Source: Candidatus Hodarchaeota archaeon (GTDB lineage Archaea; Asgardarchaeota; Heimdallarchaeia; Hodarchaeales; Hodarchaeaceae). From it: a stretch of DNA of 12,100 bases. The stretch spans positions 1-12,100 of the forward strand of contig JAEOSP010000375.1 of NCBI GenBank assembly GCA_016840305.1, written 5' to 3'. A program made the translations under genes and the position numbers. Below the pieces are notes generated by a model. It was not told the origin of the DNA. It did not search any database and saw only the letters and a list, made by a program, of their open reading frames with translations. How positions within the stretch are numbered: position 1 is the stretch's first letter; every line of letters begins with the position of its first letter. Below are positions 5,881 to 12,100 of this stretch, piece by piece.

Positions 5881-6072
5881 TTGTATATTCCAAATTTTTA
5901 TAAAAAGGAATAAATGAGTAGGAAATGAGGTTTTTTCAATGAGGTTTTGCGTTCTTCTCCCATAAATTCCGTAATTTTTGCTGGAGAGAACGCTCTTTCG
6001 CAGAATCCTCATTTTTTATTTTTCATTATCATAATTTTTACCAGTGGAAAACGATAATTTCGGTGTGATACT
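5881..6072 (+). promoter_or_regulatory. leuS upstream region with TATA box, nested inverted repeats and T-run
   Basis: A TATA-like TTTTTATAAAAA (5895-5906) would place a transcript start near 5925-5932. The following ~100 bases are highly structured. GCGTTC plus TCTCC (5949-5954, 5956-5960) pairs with GGAGA plus GAACGC (5983-5993), an 11-pair stem with one bulged base and a 22-base loop. Outside it AATGAGG (5938-5944, with a second copy at 5924-5930) can pair with CCTCATT (6007-6013), and a T-rich tract follows to 6023. It is therefore either a small structured RNA with its own terminator or a regulatory 5' leader of leuS. A nearer promoter for leuS itself (around 6029-6040) is possible but weak. 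Confidence 0.45.
5939..5965 (+). other. possible leader-peptide frame (8 codons, two adjacent leucines)
   Basis: ATG 5939 opens an eight-codon frame, MRFCVLLP then TAA. GAGGT (5927-5931) lies seven bases upstream, a good ribosome-binding distance. The two leucine codons (5954-5959) sit in the 5' arm of the main hairpin upstream of leucyl-tRNA synthetase, which is what an attenuation leader would look like. Two adjacent leucines in so short a frame can easily arise by chance, so this is only a candidate. Confidence 0.22.
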
Positions 6073-9036
6073 TTGAGTGAAGAACAAACTGCTATTGACG
6101 ATTTTTTTGAAAATCTAAGAGTAATTGAAAAGAAATGGCAACAGAAGTGGGCGGAGAAAGATATTTTCAAGGGAATAGTTGATAAATCAAAGAAGAAGTA
6201 TTTTGTCACAATTCCGTATCCTTATTCTTCAGGTGCTCTGCATGTCGGACATGCACGAACATACACCTTAGGAGACTTATTTTGTCGCTATAGTCGTCAA
6301 ATCGGTAATAATACATTATGGCCAATGGCATTTCATATTACAGGAACCCCTGTATTATCTGTATCCGCAAAAATAAAAAAAGGGGATAAAGCAACTATAG
6401 ATATGTATTCAGATTATGTAAGTATCTATGAAGATGACAAGGCGAAAATAAAGAAGATTATCAAATCTTTTACTGAACCTATGAACGTCGCAATGTATTT
6501 CGCAAGAAAAATGATCAATGATTTCAAAGCGATGGGGTATTCGATAGATACTCACCGCCAGTTTACCACAGGAGATCCTGAATATAATAAATTCATCGAA
6601 TGGCAGTATAAACATTTAATTGAGAAGAATTTAATTGTTAAGGGAGAATACCCAATATTATGGTGCCAGGATGATAAAAACGCTGTTGGTGAGGATGATA
6701 TAAGGGATGCCGACGTCGATAAAGTCGAAATTCAAGAATTTGTTGCATTAAAGTTTTCTCTTGGAGAGGATTTCTTAATTGCAGGAACTTTTCGCCCTGA
6801 AACAATTTATGGAGCTACAAATCTATGGATTCATCCTGATGCAGAATACAAGCGAATACGGATTAATAATGAAACGTGGATAGTTTCTAACTTAGCAGCA
6901 GAGAAATTAAAACAACAGAATCATCAATTTGAAGAGTTAGAAGTAAAAAAAGGGTCAGACTTCATAGGATTAGATGCATTTGCCCCAAGGGTTGTGGATC
7001 GCCCCCTTCCAGTTTTACCAGCAAAATTTGTTGATCCAAATCATGCTACAGGGGTAGTTTATTCAGTTCCAGCTCATGCGCCGTATGATTATATAGCTTT
7101 AAGAGATTTACAGGAGGATCCTTCTCCAATTGATATGTACCCAGGATTAGCTGAAAAAGTGAAACAATTAGAACCAATAGCATTGATATCTTTAGAAGGG
7201 TATGATGAATTTCCTGCTGTTGAGATAGTAGAGCGATTAAATATCAAGAATCAACATGATCATGAAAATCTTGAAATAGCTACTCAGGAAATCTATTCTG
7301 CGGAATTTTATAACGGTATAATGATGGATCTTACCGAGGAATTTGCAGGGCAAAAGGTTGAACAAGCGAAAGTAAATGTTGCTCAAACTTTGGTTTCTGA
7401 AAATCGTGCGTTTTCATTTTATGAGTGTTCAAGAAAAGCAGAATGTAGATGTGGTGGGAACATTATTGTAGCAGTACTTCCGGACCAATATTTCCTGAAT
7501 TATGGGGATGAGGATTGGAAAGCAAAAGCAACTCAAGCTCTATCCGAAATGACAATATCTCCAGAAAAGTATCGAAAATCGTTTGAAAGGACCTTCGAGT
7601 GGCTGGATCGAAGACCGTGTGTCCGAAAGAGAGGTCTCGGTACTGAATTTCCTCTTACAAAAGGACAAGGATGGATTATTGAATCATTAAGTGATAGTGT
7701 GATTTATATGGCATTTTATACGATAATCCATCATATAAATGCTCATAATATTCGACCAGAACAATTGATTCCGGAGGTCTTTGATTATATTTTCCTGAAA
7801 AAAGGGAAAAAGAACGATATTGCAATTAAAACTAATATAAAACCGGAAATATTGTCTGATATGCAACAAGAGTTTGAATATTGGTATCCTAATGATTTTA
7901 GACATACGGCAATTGCCCATATTAGTAATCATTTATCCTTTGCTATTTTTCACCATGTAGCGATTTTTCCAAAGAAGTATTGGTTAAAATGTTTCAGTTT
8001 GAACGAATTGTTAATTCGTGAAGGGGAAAAAATGTCCAAGTCAGCAGGGAATGTAATTCCAATAGCGCTCTTACCAAAGAAATATTCTGTTGATGCAACG
8101 AGACTTTACCTTATTGCGGCAGGGTCAGCTGATACGGTTTTGAACTGGACGGATGATGGAATTTTAACACTAGTAGCACGATTCCGTAAATTATATTCAA
8201 TTATTAACGAAATAGCTTCCTATACAGTGGAAAAAACTTACAAAGTAAATCAATATTCTTTTATGACTCGTGCCTTCTTATCTGCTTGTGAAACACATTT
8301 GGATGAAGCAATGAAACAATTAGAAAGTCTTAATGGACGTGATTATGTCACTCATGTATTTCATCAAATGTTGAAAGAAGTAGAATTCTACCAAAAATCA
8401 GCGATTGGAGTACCAAAAAAAGAAAAACAAGCTGCCTTACGACATATAATTGATCGCTGGAATTTAGTTCTAAGTCCAATGATTCCTCATTTTTCAGAGG
8501 AAATTAACGAAAAGTTGGGATCTAAAGAATTCTGTTCCTTACGCCTTTTACCGAAAATAAAAATTACAATGAAAACTAATCTGTTAATGAAACAAACGCA
8601 TTACATTAAGGATTTAATGGAAGATATTCAATCAATTATTGAATTAAAGCGAGATTCCCCGAAAAAAATTATTGTTTATATTGCCCCTGAATGGAAACAA
8701 GAATTATTTACAGAAATCTCGAAGATCCTTGGAGGAGAATCGTTTAATATTGGAAGGATTATGGGACAAATAAAATCCTACCCTCAGTTTGCTTCTAAAA
8801 TGAAAGTAATAGCAAAGGAATTAAAATCCATAAGGGGAGATGCTAAAATTTTCCGAAAAGAATTCGTCGGGACTAAAAAAGAACTCGAAGCTATTCAAGG
8901 ATATGAGAAATATATTGGAGAACAATTCAAATGTCCTATTGATATTTTTGTAGCAGAAAGTGATAAGATTCAAGATCCTATGAACAAAGCTTCGAAAGCC
9001 CAACCAACAAAGCCAGCAATTTTCATGGAGTTCTAA
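6073..9036 (+). CDS. leuS: leucyl-tRNA synthetase, archaeal/eukaryotic cytosolic type
   Basis: This class Ia synthetase charges tRNA-Leu with leucine in the cytoplasm and edits misacylated products. The 987 residues are slightly long for the archaeal type (roughly 920-970). The catalytic Rossmann fold carries the HIGH-type HVGH (57-60) in SGALHVGHARTYTLGD and KMSKS (653-657) in EGEKMSKSAGN. The CP1 editing domain shows FRPETIYGATNLW (240-252) and SVPAHAPYDY (331-340) with the aspartate expected to contact the amino group. A Cys-rich stretch at 451-460 (CSRKAECRC) and RRPCVRKRG precede WIIESLSDSVIY; FIFHH-like NHLSFAIFHHVAIFP (619-633) is typical of the archaeal form. The anticodon-binding helical domain and the archaeal C-terminal domain follow. 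The start is TTG 6073, with GGTG at 6062-6065; no better in-frame start lies nearby. A lysine-rich segment (576-590) may be a small insertion. No frameshift is seen. Confidence 0.95.
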   Translation: MSEEQTAIDDFFENLRVIEKKWQQKWAEKDIFKGIVDKSKKKYFVTIPYPYSSGALHVGHARTYTLGDLFCRYSRQIGNNTLWPMAFHITGTPVLSVSAKIKKGDKATIDMYSDYVSIYEDDKAKIKKIIKSFTEPMNVAMYFARKMINDFKAMGYSIDTHRQFTTGDPEYNKFIEWQYKHLIEKNLIVKGEYPILWCQDDKNAVGEDDIRDADVDKVEIQEFVALKFSLGEDFLIAGTFRPETIYGATNLWIHPDAEYKRIRINNETWIVSNLAAEKLKQQNHQFEELEVKKGSDFIGLDAFAPRVVDRPLPVLPAKFVDPNHATGVVYSVPAHAPYDYIALRDLQEDPSPIDMYPGLAEKVKQLEPIALISLEGYDEFPAVEIVERLNIKNQHDHENLEIATQEIYSAEFYNGIMMDLTEEFAGQKVEQAKVNVAQTLVSENRAFSFYECSRKAECRCGGNIIVAVLPDQYFLNYGDEDWKAKATQALSEMTISPEKYRKSFERTFEWLDRRPCVRKRGLGTEFPLTKGQGWIIESLSDSVIYMAFYTIIHHINAHNIRPEQLIPEVFDYIFLKKGKKNDIAIKTNIKPEILSDMQQEFEYWYPNDFRHTAIAHISNHLSFAIFHHVAIFPKKYWLKCFSLNELLIREGEKMSKSAGNVIPIALLPKKYSVDATRLYLIAAGSADTVLNWTDDGILTLVARFRKLYSIINEIASYTVEKTYKVNQYSFMTRAFLSACETHLDEAMKQLESLNGRDYVTHVFHQMLKEVEFYQKSAIGVPKKEKQAALRHIIDRWNLVLSPMIPHFSEEINEKLGSKEFCSLRLLPKIKITMKTNLLMKQTHYIKDLMEDIQSIIELKRDSPKKIIVYIAPEWKQELFTEISKILGGESFNIGRIMGQIKSYPQFASKMKVIAKELKSIRGDAKIFRKEFVGTKKELEAIQGYEKYIGEQFKCPIDIFVAESDKIQDPMNKASKAQPTKPAIFMEF

Positions 9037-9257
9037 ACTATCATTAATAGGGACGTTTTGCGTATTACTCGGACGTATCAAAGACTAATCAAGTTTTCAT
9101 TGGATCAGGGCGGGCTTTTAAAGGGTATTGTTTCTTAAGGGGTAATGAACTCCTTTTTTTTGTCTCATAGCCAGTCATATTAATATAAAATCTAAATACT
9201 TGATATGAAACTAAAAAATGCTATATACATTTAGCAAATTAAAAGGAGATGTAATTA
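9037..9257 (+). promoter_or_regulatory. leuS-psmB intergenic region with psmB promoter
   Basis: This 221-base region holds the leuS terminator (9137-9161), then a TATA-like TTAATATAAAA (9180-9190) that would start transcription near 9213 and leave the AAGGAGAT ribosome binding site (9243-9250) on the message. A second TATA-like CTATATAC (9221-9228) lies too close, since its start would fall past that site. The segment 9060-9130 includes the locally G-rich GGATCAGGGCGGGC, for which no role was found. Confidence 0.5.
9137..9161 (+). terminator. hairpin plus T-run after leuS
   Basis: AAGGGG (9137-9142) pairs with CTCCTT (9150-9155), with one G-T pair, around a seven-base loop, and an unbroken T-run continues to 9161. 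This is a compact intrinsic-terminator shape about 100 bases after the leuS stop. Confidence 0.55.
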
Positions 9258-9923
9258 TTGAATTATCCAACAAATCCGTTATTTAATAACTCAAATCAGA
9301 ATCAAATGCCAACAGATCTCTTGAAAGGAACAACAGGACTTGCTTTTAAATTTAAAGATGGTGCAGTCATTGTTTCTGACAGACGAGCATCTATGGGTAC
9401 ATTTGTTGCAAGTAAAAAGGCAAAAAAAGTACACAAAGTGAACGAATATACCGGAATTGGTATTGCGGGATTAGTTTCCGATGCACAAAGCTTAGTTGAC
9501 TTACTCCGAAGTGAACTACGTCTTTATCAGCTGGAAAATAATTTTCAACCGAGTATCAAAGTAGCTGGAAGCTTATTAGCAACAATTATGCATGGAGGTT
9601 ATAGAAGATTCCAACCTTACTGGGTACAGTTGCTTGTAGCAGGAGTTGATCGTCGTGGTGCTCATGTCTATATTCTGGGTCCAGATGGATCGATTTCGGA
9701 CGAAGAGTTCATGGCCATTGGATCTGGGACACTTTTAGCAATAGGTGCTTTAGAAAATGGCTGGAAATCCGATCTGGACAAGAAAACAGCTAAAGAACTA
9801 GCTATTTCAGCTTTGAAGACTGCGATTAGCAGAGATAGTGCAACTGGTAATGGAATCGATGGATTGATCTTCACGAAGGATGGAGACAATTATGTTACCG
9901 AGGAAATCCACATAGATCTATAA
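9258..9923 (+). CDS. psmB: 20S proteasome beta subunit, catalytically competent
   Basis: This is the proteolytic subunit of the archaeal 20S proteasome core. The 221-residue precursor has its cleavage site at KG/TTGLAF, making Thr25 the N-terminal nucleophile (mature Thr1). The other catalytic residues are in register: Asp17 of the mature chain in SDRRAS, Lys33 in ASKKAKKVHK, then GSGT (155-158) and SRDSATGNGIDG (191-202) with the Asp/Ser that assist autolysis and catalysis. The start is TTG 9258, strongly supported by AAGGAGAT (9243-9250). This gives a 24-residue Asn/Gln-rich propeptide, longer than the usual handful of residues; an in-frame ATG at 9306 would give an eight-residue propeptide but lacks a ribosome binding site. 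psmA follows ten bases after the stop, so the two ring subunits are made from one message. Confidence 0.94.
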   Translation: MNYPTNPLFNNSNQNQMPTDLLKGTTGLAFKFKDGAVIVSDRRASMGTFVASKKAKKVHKVNEYTGIGIAGLVSDAQSLVDLLRSELRLYQLENNFQPSIKVAGSLLATIMHGGYRRFQPYWVQLLVAGVDRRGAHVYILGPDGSISDEEFMAIGSGTLLAIGALENGWKSDLDKKTAKELAISALKTAISRDSATGNGIDGLIFTKDGDNYVTEEIHIDL

Positions 9924-9928
9924 GGTGA
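9924..9928 (+). promoter_or_regulatory. ribosome binding site deciding the psmA start
   Basis: GGTGA directly after the psmB stop is five bases from ATG 9934 and only two from ATG 9931. The GTG at 9925 is part of this site, so it is not the start codon. Confidence 0.6.
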
Positions 9929-9933
9929 TAATG

Positions 9934-10596
9934 ATGTACGATTCTAGAGTAGCTTATGACAAATCTGCAGCAATGTGGAGTCCCGATGGTGAATTAGTCC
10001 AACTTTCGTATGCAAGAAAAGCATCTGAAAAAGGTGCGGCCGCTGTTGGTCTTATTCTTGACAAAAGTACTATTCTTCTAGCAGGAGAAACTCTGTTTGA
10101 TCCTTTAGTTGTAAAACCAGATAAGATCCAAGAAATTGATGATAAGCTCTTTCTTGTGGCTTCAGGTTTATCAACTGATTCAAATCTTCTTATTGGTCAA
10201 GCAAGGCTTGTTGCTCAACAACATCGGTTAATATATGGAGAGAAAATATCCGTAAGAGCACTTTCTCAAAGATTAGGAGATTTAATGGCTCGACATACAA
10301 TCCAAGGAGGACTTCGTCCTTTTGGTACAGCACTGTTATTAGCTGGATTTAATCCAATTTCAACCGATGCTGAATTATTTTTTGTAGATAATGGTGGTTC
10401 ACATTTTGCTGTTAACGCATATGCGGCAGGAAGTGGAAATGAGCGAATCATTGACTCATTAAGAAAGGAATATAAATTGGGTATGGATGTCGAACCTTCC
10501 AAGAAGTTGATTCTTGAAATTATGACTTCTGCATTAAATAAAAAAGAGCTTCTAACCGAAAATGAGTTAGAAATTAGAATTTTAAAACTAGATTGA
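9934..10596 (+). CDS. psmA: 20S proteasome alpha subunit
   Basis: This subunit forms the outer, gating rings of the 20S core and docks the regulatory ATPase (PAN/Cdc48-like). The alpha signature is at the N terminus: AYDKSAAMWSPDGELVQLSY matches the conserved YDR...FSPDGRL.QVEYA stretch of gate and helix H0, with YDK in place of YDR. A lysine in KPDKIQEID fits the pocket that accepts the ATPase tail. ASGLSTDSNLL and IQGGLRPFGTALLLAGF are further family blocks. There is no N-terminal threonine, as expected for alpha. At 220 residues it is slightly shorter than typical archaeal alpha (230-250), mainly at the acidic C-terminal end. The start is ATG 9934, from the GGTGA spacing; ATG 9931 cannot be excluded. 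It is co-transcribed with psmB, beta gene first. Confidence 0.92.
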   Translation: MYDSRVAYDKSAAMWSPDGELVQLSYARKASEKGAAAVGLILDKSTILLAGETLFDPLVVKPDKIQEIDDKLFLVASGLSTDSNLLIGQARLVAQQHRLIYGEKISVRALSQRLGDLMARHTIQGGLRPFGTALLLAGFNPISTDAELFFVDNGGSHFAVNAYAAGSGNERIIDSLRKEYKLGMDVEPSKKLILEIMTSALNKKELLTENELEIRILKLD

Positions 10597-10603
10597 AGGG
10601 TAA

Positions 10604-10629
10604 ATTTTTTCTCTTCATCCTCTTTTTTT
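10604..10629 (+). terminator. T-rich terminator after the proteasome operon
   Basis: Two T-rich tracts (10605-10616 and 10621-10629) follow the psmA stop. TGAAG (10594-10598) and CTTCA (10613-10617) could form a weak five-pair stem before the second. This suits archaeal T-run termination. Confidence 0.5.
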
Positions 10630-10671
10630 CAAAGGGAAATTTACTCACAGATAAATTTATGTTTTTAATGT

Positions 10672-10680
10672 GTTATAAAG
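10672..10680 (+). promoter_or_regulatory. TATA box of the phosphoesterase gene
   Basis: GTTATAAAG is a good archaeal TATA element. Its expected start, about 25-30 bases downstream, falls at about 10702-10707, just before the ATG at 10709, so the message would have almost no leader. AGGT at 10698-10701 may then not be on the transcript. Confidence 0.5.
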
Positions 10681-10708
10681 TTCTATAGCAACAAAATAGG
10701 TCATTTTG

Positions 10709-11440
10709 ATGTCTAACCGTCCTTTGCGAATATTAATCCTTGCTGACATACATAGTAATTTACCAGCATACAATGCGATTCGTGATGGAGTTAATGAGAA
10801 ATATGGAAAAAATATTGATTTTACGATATCTGTCGGAGATCTCGTTAATTATGGTCCCTATCCAAACGAAATAATGAAAATTGCAGAATCATTTGATATT
10901 AATCTGATAGGCAATCATGATGTTGCTTGTGCGACTGGTAATGCTGATGGATTTAATCCTGACGCTCAAGTAGCGGCTCTTTGGACATTCGAACAACTTT
11001 CGACCTATAATAAAACTTTCATTTCAATAATGGCTAAAAATGAATTTACCGAAATAACTGAACATGGAGTAAAATTATATTTAACTCATGCTTCGCCCAA
11101 AGATTACTTGACTGATTATATATACCCTGAAGATTCCAAAAAAAGAAAAGATGAATTATTAGAGATGATTGGGGATAATCATATCCTAATAGTCGGACAT
11201 ACACACATTCCCTTTATCTACCAAAATGACCAAGGAAAAGTGATTTTCAATCCTGGTAGTGTTGGTCAACCGCGTGATGACAACCCCAAGGCATCAGCGG
11301 GAGTCATAGAAATTTCCTCTGATTCTCCAATAAGTCTTGATTGGATTCGTGTCAAATACGATATTCGTGAAGTCGCTCGTGAAATTCAAAGAGTTGGCTT
11401 ACCGATTCGATTAGCTGATAGACTATTTTTTGGGCAATGA
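10709..11440 (+). CDS. calcineurin-like metallophosphoesterase (YfcE/MJ0936-like)
   Basis: This is a cytoplasmic two-metal phosphodiesterase/phosphatase. All five family motifs are present in the 243 residues: DIH (13-15), GDLVNYGPYP (43-52), GNHD (68-71), the metal-ligand histidine in THAS (127), and GHTH (163-166), followed by the NPGSVGQPRD block (181-190) typical of the YfcE/MJ0936-like subgroup. The natural substrate is not predictable; characterised relatives act on artificial phosphodiesters or on small nucleotides. The start is ATG 10709 rather than the adjacent TTG at 10706, because of the ATG codon and the AGGT at 10698-10701. The gene has its own TATA box and stands alone, ending 16 bases from the convergent cyclophilin-like gene. 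Confidence 0.9.
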   Translation: MSNRPLRILILADIHSNLPAYNAIRDGVNEKYGKNIDFTISVGDLVNYGPYPNEIMKIAESFDINLIGNHDVACATGNADGFNPDAQVAALWTFEQLSTYNKTFISIMAKNEFTEITEHGVKLYLTHASPKDYLTDYIYPEDSKKRKDELLEMIGDNHILIVGHTHIPFIYQNDQGKVIFNPGSVGQPRDDNPKASAGVIEISSDSPISLDWIRVKYDIREVAREIQRVGLPIRLADRLFFGQ

Positions 11441-11456
11441 GTAAGAGAAAAATCAT

Positions 11457-11888
11457 TTAGAGGTAATCTTCTTCATAAATTGCGGTTTTGACTTTCTCAA
11501 GCTTTATCGATCTTCCTATTTTTAAATTCTTAAAAAAATCCAAATATTCTCTTTCGACATATCCTACCACATTCACAGGATACGCAATCTGTTTTTTAAT
11601 TAAAAACACAATTAAAACATGACTTTGGGGCCAATAGCCAATATCTCCAATATTAACTTCCTTTTTTGCATTTTCAGGTCCTGCTCTTCCAATTTTGAAA
11701 GGAAAATTTATTTCCCCTTCTCTTACAACGATACGCGTTTGGATAGCGTTTCGAAGTTGATAATTAATTAAAGCATTAGTCCTTGGGGCGATACTACGAT
11801 CAAAGATTGCTCGTCCATATTCAGAATGACCTACAATAGAGAATTCCACTAAAAATTGATTTGGAGTCATTGGATTGTGACCTTCCAT
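11457..11888 (-). CDS. cyclophilin-like fold protein (TM1367/DUF369-like)
   Basis: This 143-residue protein shows blocks of the archaeal/bacterial cyclophilin-like family: SIAPRTNALINYQL (32-45), GEINFPF (58-64), then ENAKKEVNIGDIGYWPQSHV (72-91) and LIVFLI, corresponding to the family's aPkTa...l, gEiyF and vGdvaYWp...l.iFfG stretches. Whether members are active peptidyl-prolyl isomerases is unclear, and the catalytic arginine region of true cyclophilins cannot be confirmed here. The start is ATG 11888 with AAAGGAAA close upstream; an internal ATG (residue 7) with GAAGGT before it is an alternative and would lose little. The C-terminal 40 residues (GYVEREYLDFFKNLKIG onward) extend past the family core. 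The gene is divergent from the gene at the right edge, sharing a promoter region with an inverted repeat. Confidence 0.7.
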   Translation of the reverse strand: MEGHNPMTPNQFLVEFSIVGHSEYGRAIFDRSIAPRTNALINYQLRNAIQTRIVVREGEINFPFKIGRAGPENAKKEVNIGDIGYWPQSHVLIVFLIKKQIAYPVNVVGYVEREYLDFFKNLKIGRSIKLEKVKTAIYEEDYL

Positions 11889-11925
11889 GTTTCCTTTACT
11901 AGATGAACAATAATTATGTGGATAT

Positions 11926-11949
11926 TTACTTCAGCTTTCCGTGAAGTAA
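11926..11949. repeat. perfect 8-base inverted repeat in a divergent promoter region
   Basis: TTACTTCA (11926-11933) and TGAAGTAA (11942-11949) are exact reverse complements around an 8-base spacer. They lie between the cyclophilin-like gene (minus) and the right-edge gene (plus), next to the TATA-like TTTAAATT at 11953-11960. The form and place suit a dimeric regulator's operator. Confidence 0.45.
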
Positions 11950-11952
11950 GAG

Positions 11953-11960
11953 TTTAAATT
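11953..11960. promoter_or_regulatory. TATA-like element between divergent genes
   Basis: TTTAAATT could act on the plus strand, with a start near 11984 and AGGT at 11996-11999 before ATG 12010. Its TTTAAA core is also readable on the minus strand, giving a start near 11930 for the cyclophilin-like gene. Which strand uses it is not decidable here. Confidence 0.4.
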
Positions 11961-12009
11961 AAAAGATTTTCCAAGTCAATTATAACCAATAACATAGGTA
12001 ATAAGTAAA

Positions 12010-12100
12010 ATGGTTTTAAAAATGGAAATACTGAATTTTTTTGCTCAAAGTGGCTCAGGCCTAGATTATGTGATGGGATTCCTTGTAGTTTTTGGATTAA
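12010..12100 (+). CDS. start of an unidentified, probably membrane-associated protein (truncated by the window)
   Basis: ATG 12010 opens a frame that stays open to the right edge for 30 codons: MVLKMEILNFFAQSGSG followed by LDYVMGFLVVFGL, which looks like the beginning of a hydrophobic segment. AGGT at 11996-11999 is a fair ribosome binding site, ten bases upstream, and a TATA-like element lies at 11953-11960. An in-frame ATG at 12022 is an alternative start. Too little is visible to name a family. Confidence 0.5.
   Translation, partial: MVLKMEILNFFAQSGSGLDYVMGFLVVFGL

Noticed and set aside
5814..6072. tRNA, C/D-box or H/ACA-box RNA in the leuS upstream region
   Set aside because: No T-loop-like sequence, no paired C/D boxes and no ACA-type tail could be found; the stem is asymmetric and does not fit a pseudouridylation pocket.
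7801..7860. Lysine-rich stretch in leuS as a frameshift or intein remnant
   Set aside because: The frame is continuous and family motifs continue on both sides; it looks like a small lineage insertion before the NHLSFAIFHH block.
9145..9183. 12-codon frame after AAGGGG, upstream of psmB
   Set aside because: The start is only two bases from the G-rich stretch, the frame runs through a T-run, and the hairpin plus T-run reads better as the leuS terminator.
9925..9933. GTG 9925 as start of psmA
   Set aside because: The GTG is part of the GGTGA ribosome binding site itself; ATG 9934 is correctly spaced from it and gives the usual alpha N terminus.
10706..10708. TTG 10706 as start of the phosphoesterase
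   Set aside because: It is directly followed by an ATG codon, which is the stronger start and equally well spaced from AGGT.
1..12100. CRISPR array, insertion sequence or integrase-type island
   Set aside because: No regularly spaced repeats, transposase motifs, terminal inverted repeats or change in base composition were seen; the gene content is ordinary housekeeping.

Overview
The window is AT-rich (by eye about two thirds A+T) and archaeal. It carries an archaeal/eukaryotic-type leucyl-tRNA synthetase, adjacent 20S proteasome beta and alpha genes, a geranylgeranyl-reductase-family flavoprotein of archaeal lipid synthesis, TATA-type promoters, GGTGA/AGGAG ribosome binding sites and several TTG/GTG starts. 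A complex I-type NuoN subunit next to these genes, together with the base composition, would fit a respiratory Asgard lineage such as a Heimdallarchaeia-like group. That placement is inference and needs a phylogeny.

Layout. Bases 1-584 hold the C-terminal part of a NuoN/FpoN-type antiporter-like subunit. Bases 627-1844 encode a geranylgeranyl reductase family protein. It converges on a three-gene minus-strand operon (4274 down to 1853): an UppP/BacA-type polyprenyl-diphosphate phosphatase, a YdjM/DUF457-type membrane metal-dependent hydrolase joined to it by a 4-base GTGA overlap, and a 61-residue cysteine-rich metal-binding miniprotein. A divergent promoter region (4275-4521) separates this operon from an Hsp20 chaperone gene. 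Next come a winged-helix protein of unknown role, a 259-base leader-like region with nested inverted repeats and tiny overlapping reading frames, and leuS (6073-9036). A psmB-psmA operon (9258-10596) follows, then a calcineurin-like phosphoesterase (10709-11440), a minus-strand cyclophilin-like protein (11888-11457) and the first 30 codons of another gene at the right edge.

How it fits together. Three themes can be read. The first is membrane and lipid work: respiratory subunit, isoprenoid reductase, isoprenoid-phosphate recycling and a polytopic hydrolase with a probably N-glycosylated outer domain. The second is protein quality control: Hsp20, proteasome core and possibly the cyclophilin-like protein. 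The third is translation: LeuRS.

No mobile element, CRISPR array, tRNA or rRNA is seen, and there is no gene-free stretch over 300 bases. The least explained parts are the leuS upstream region (5881-6030), the symmetric TATTCAC/GTGAATA arms around the hsp20 TATA box, and the perfect inverted repeat at 11926-11949.
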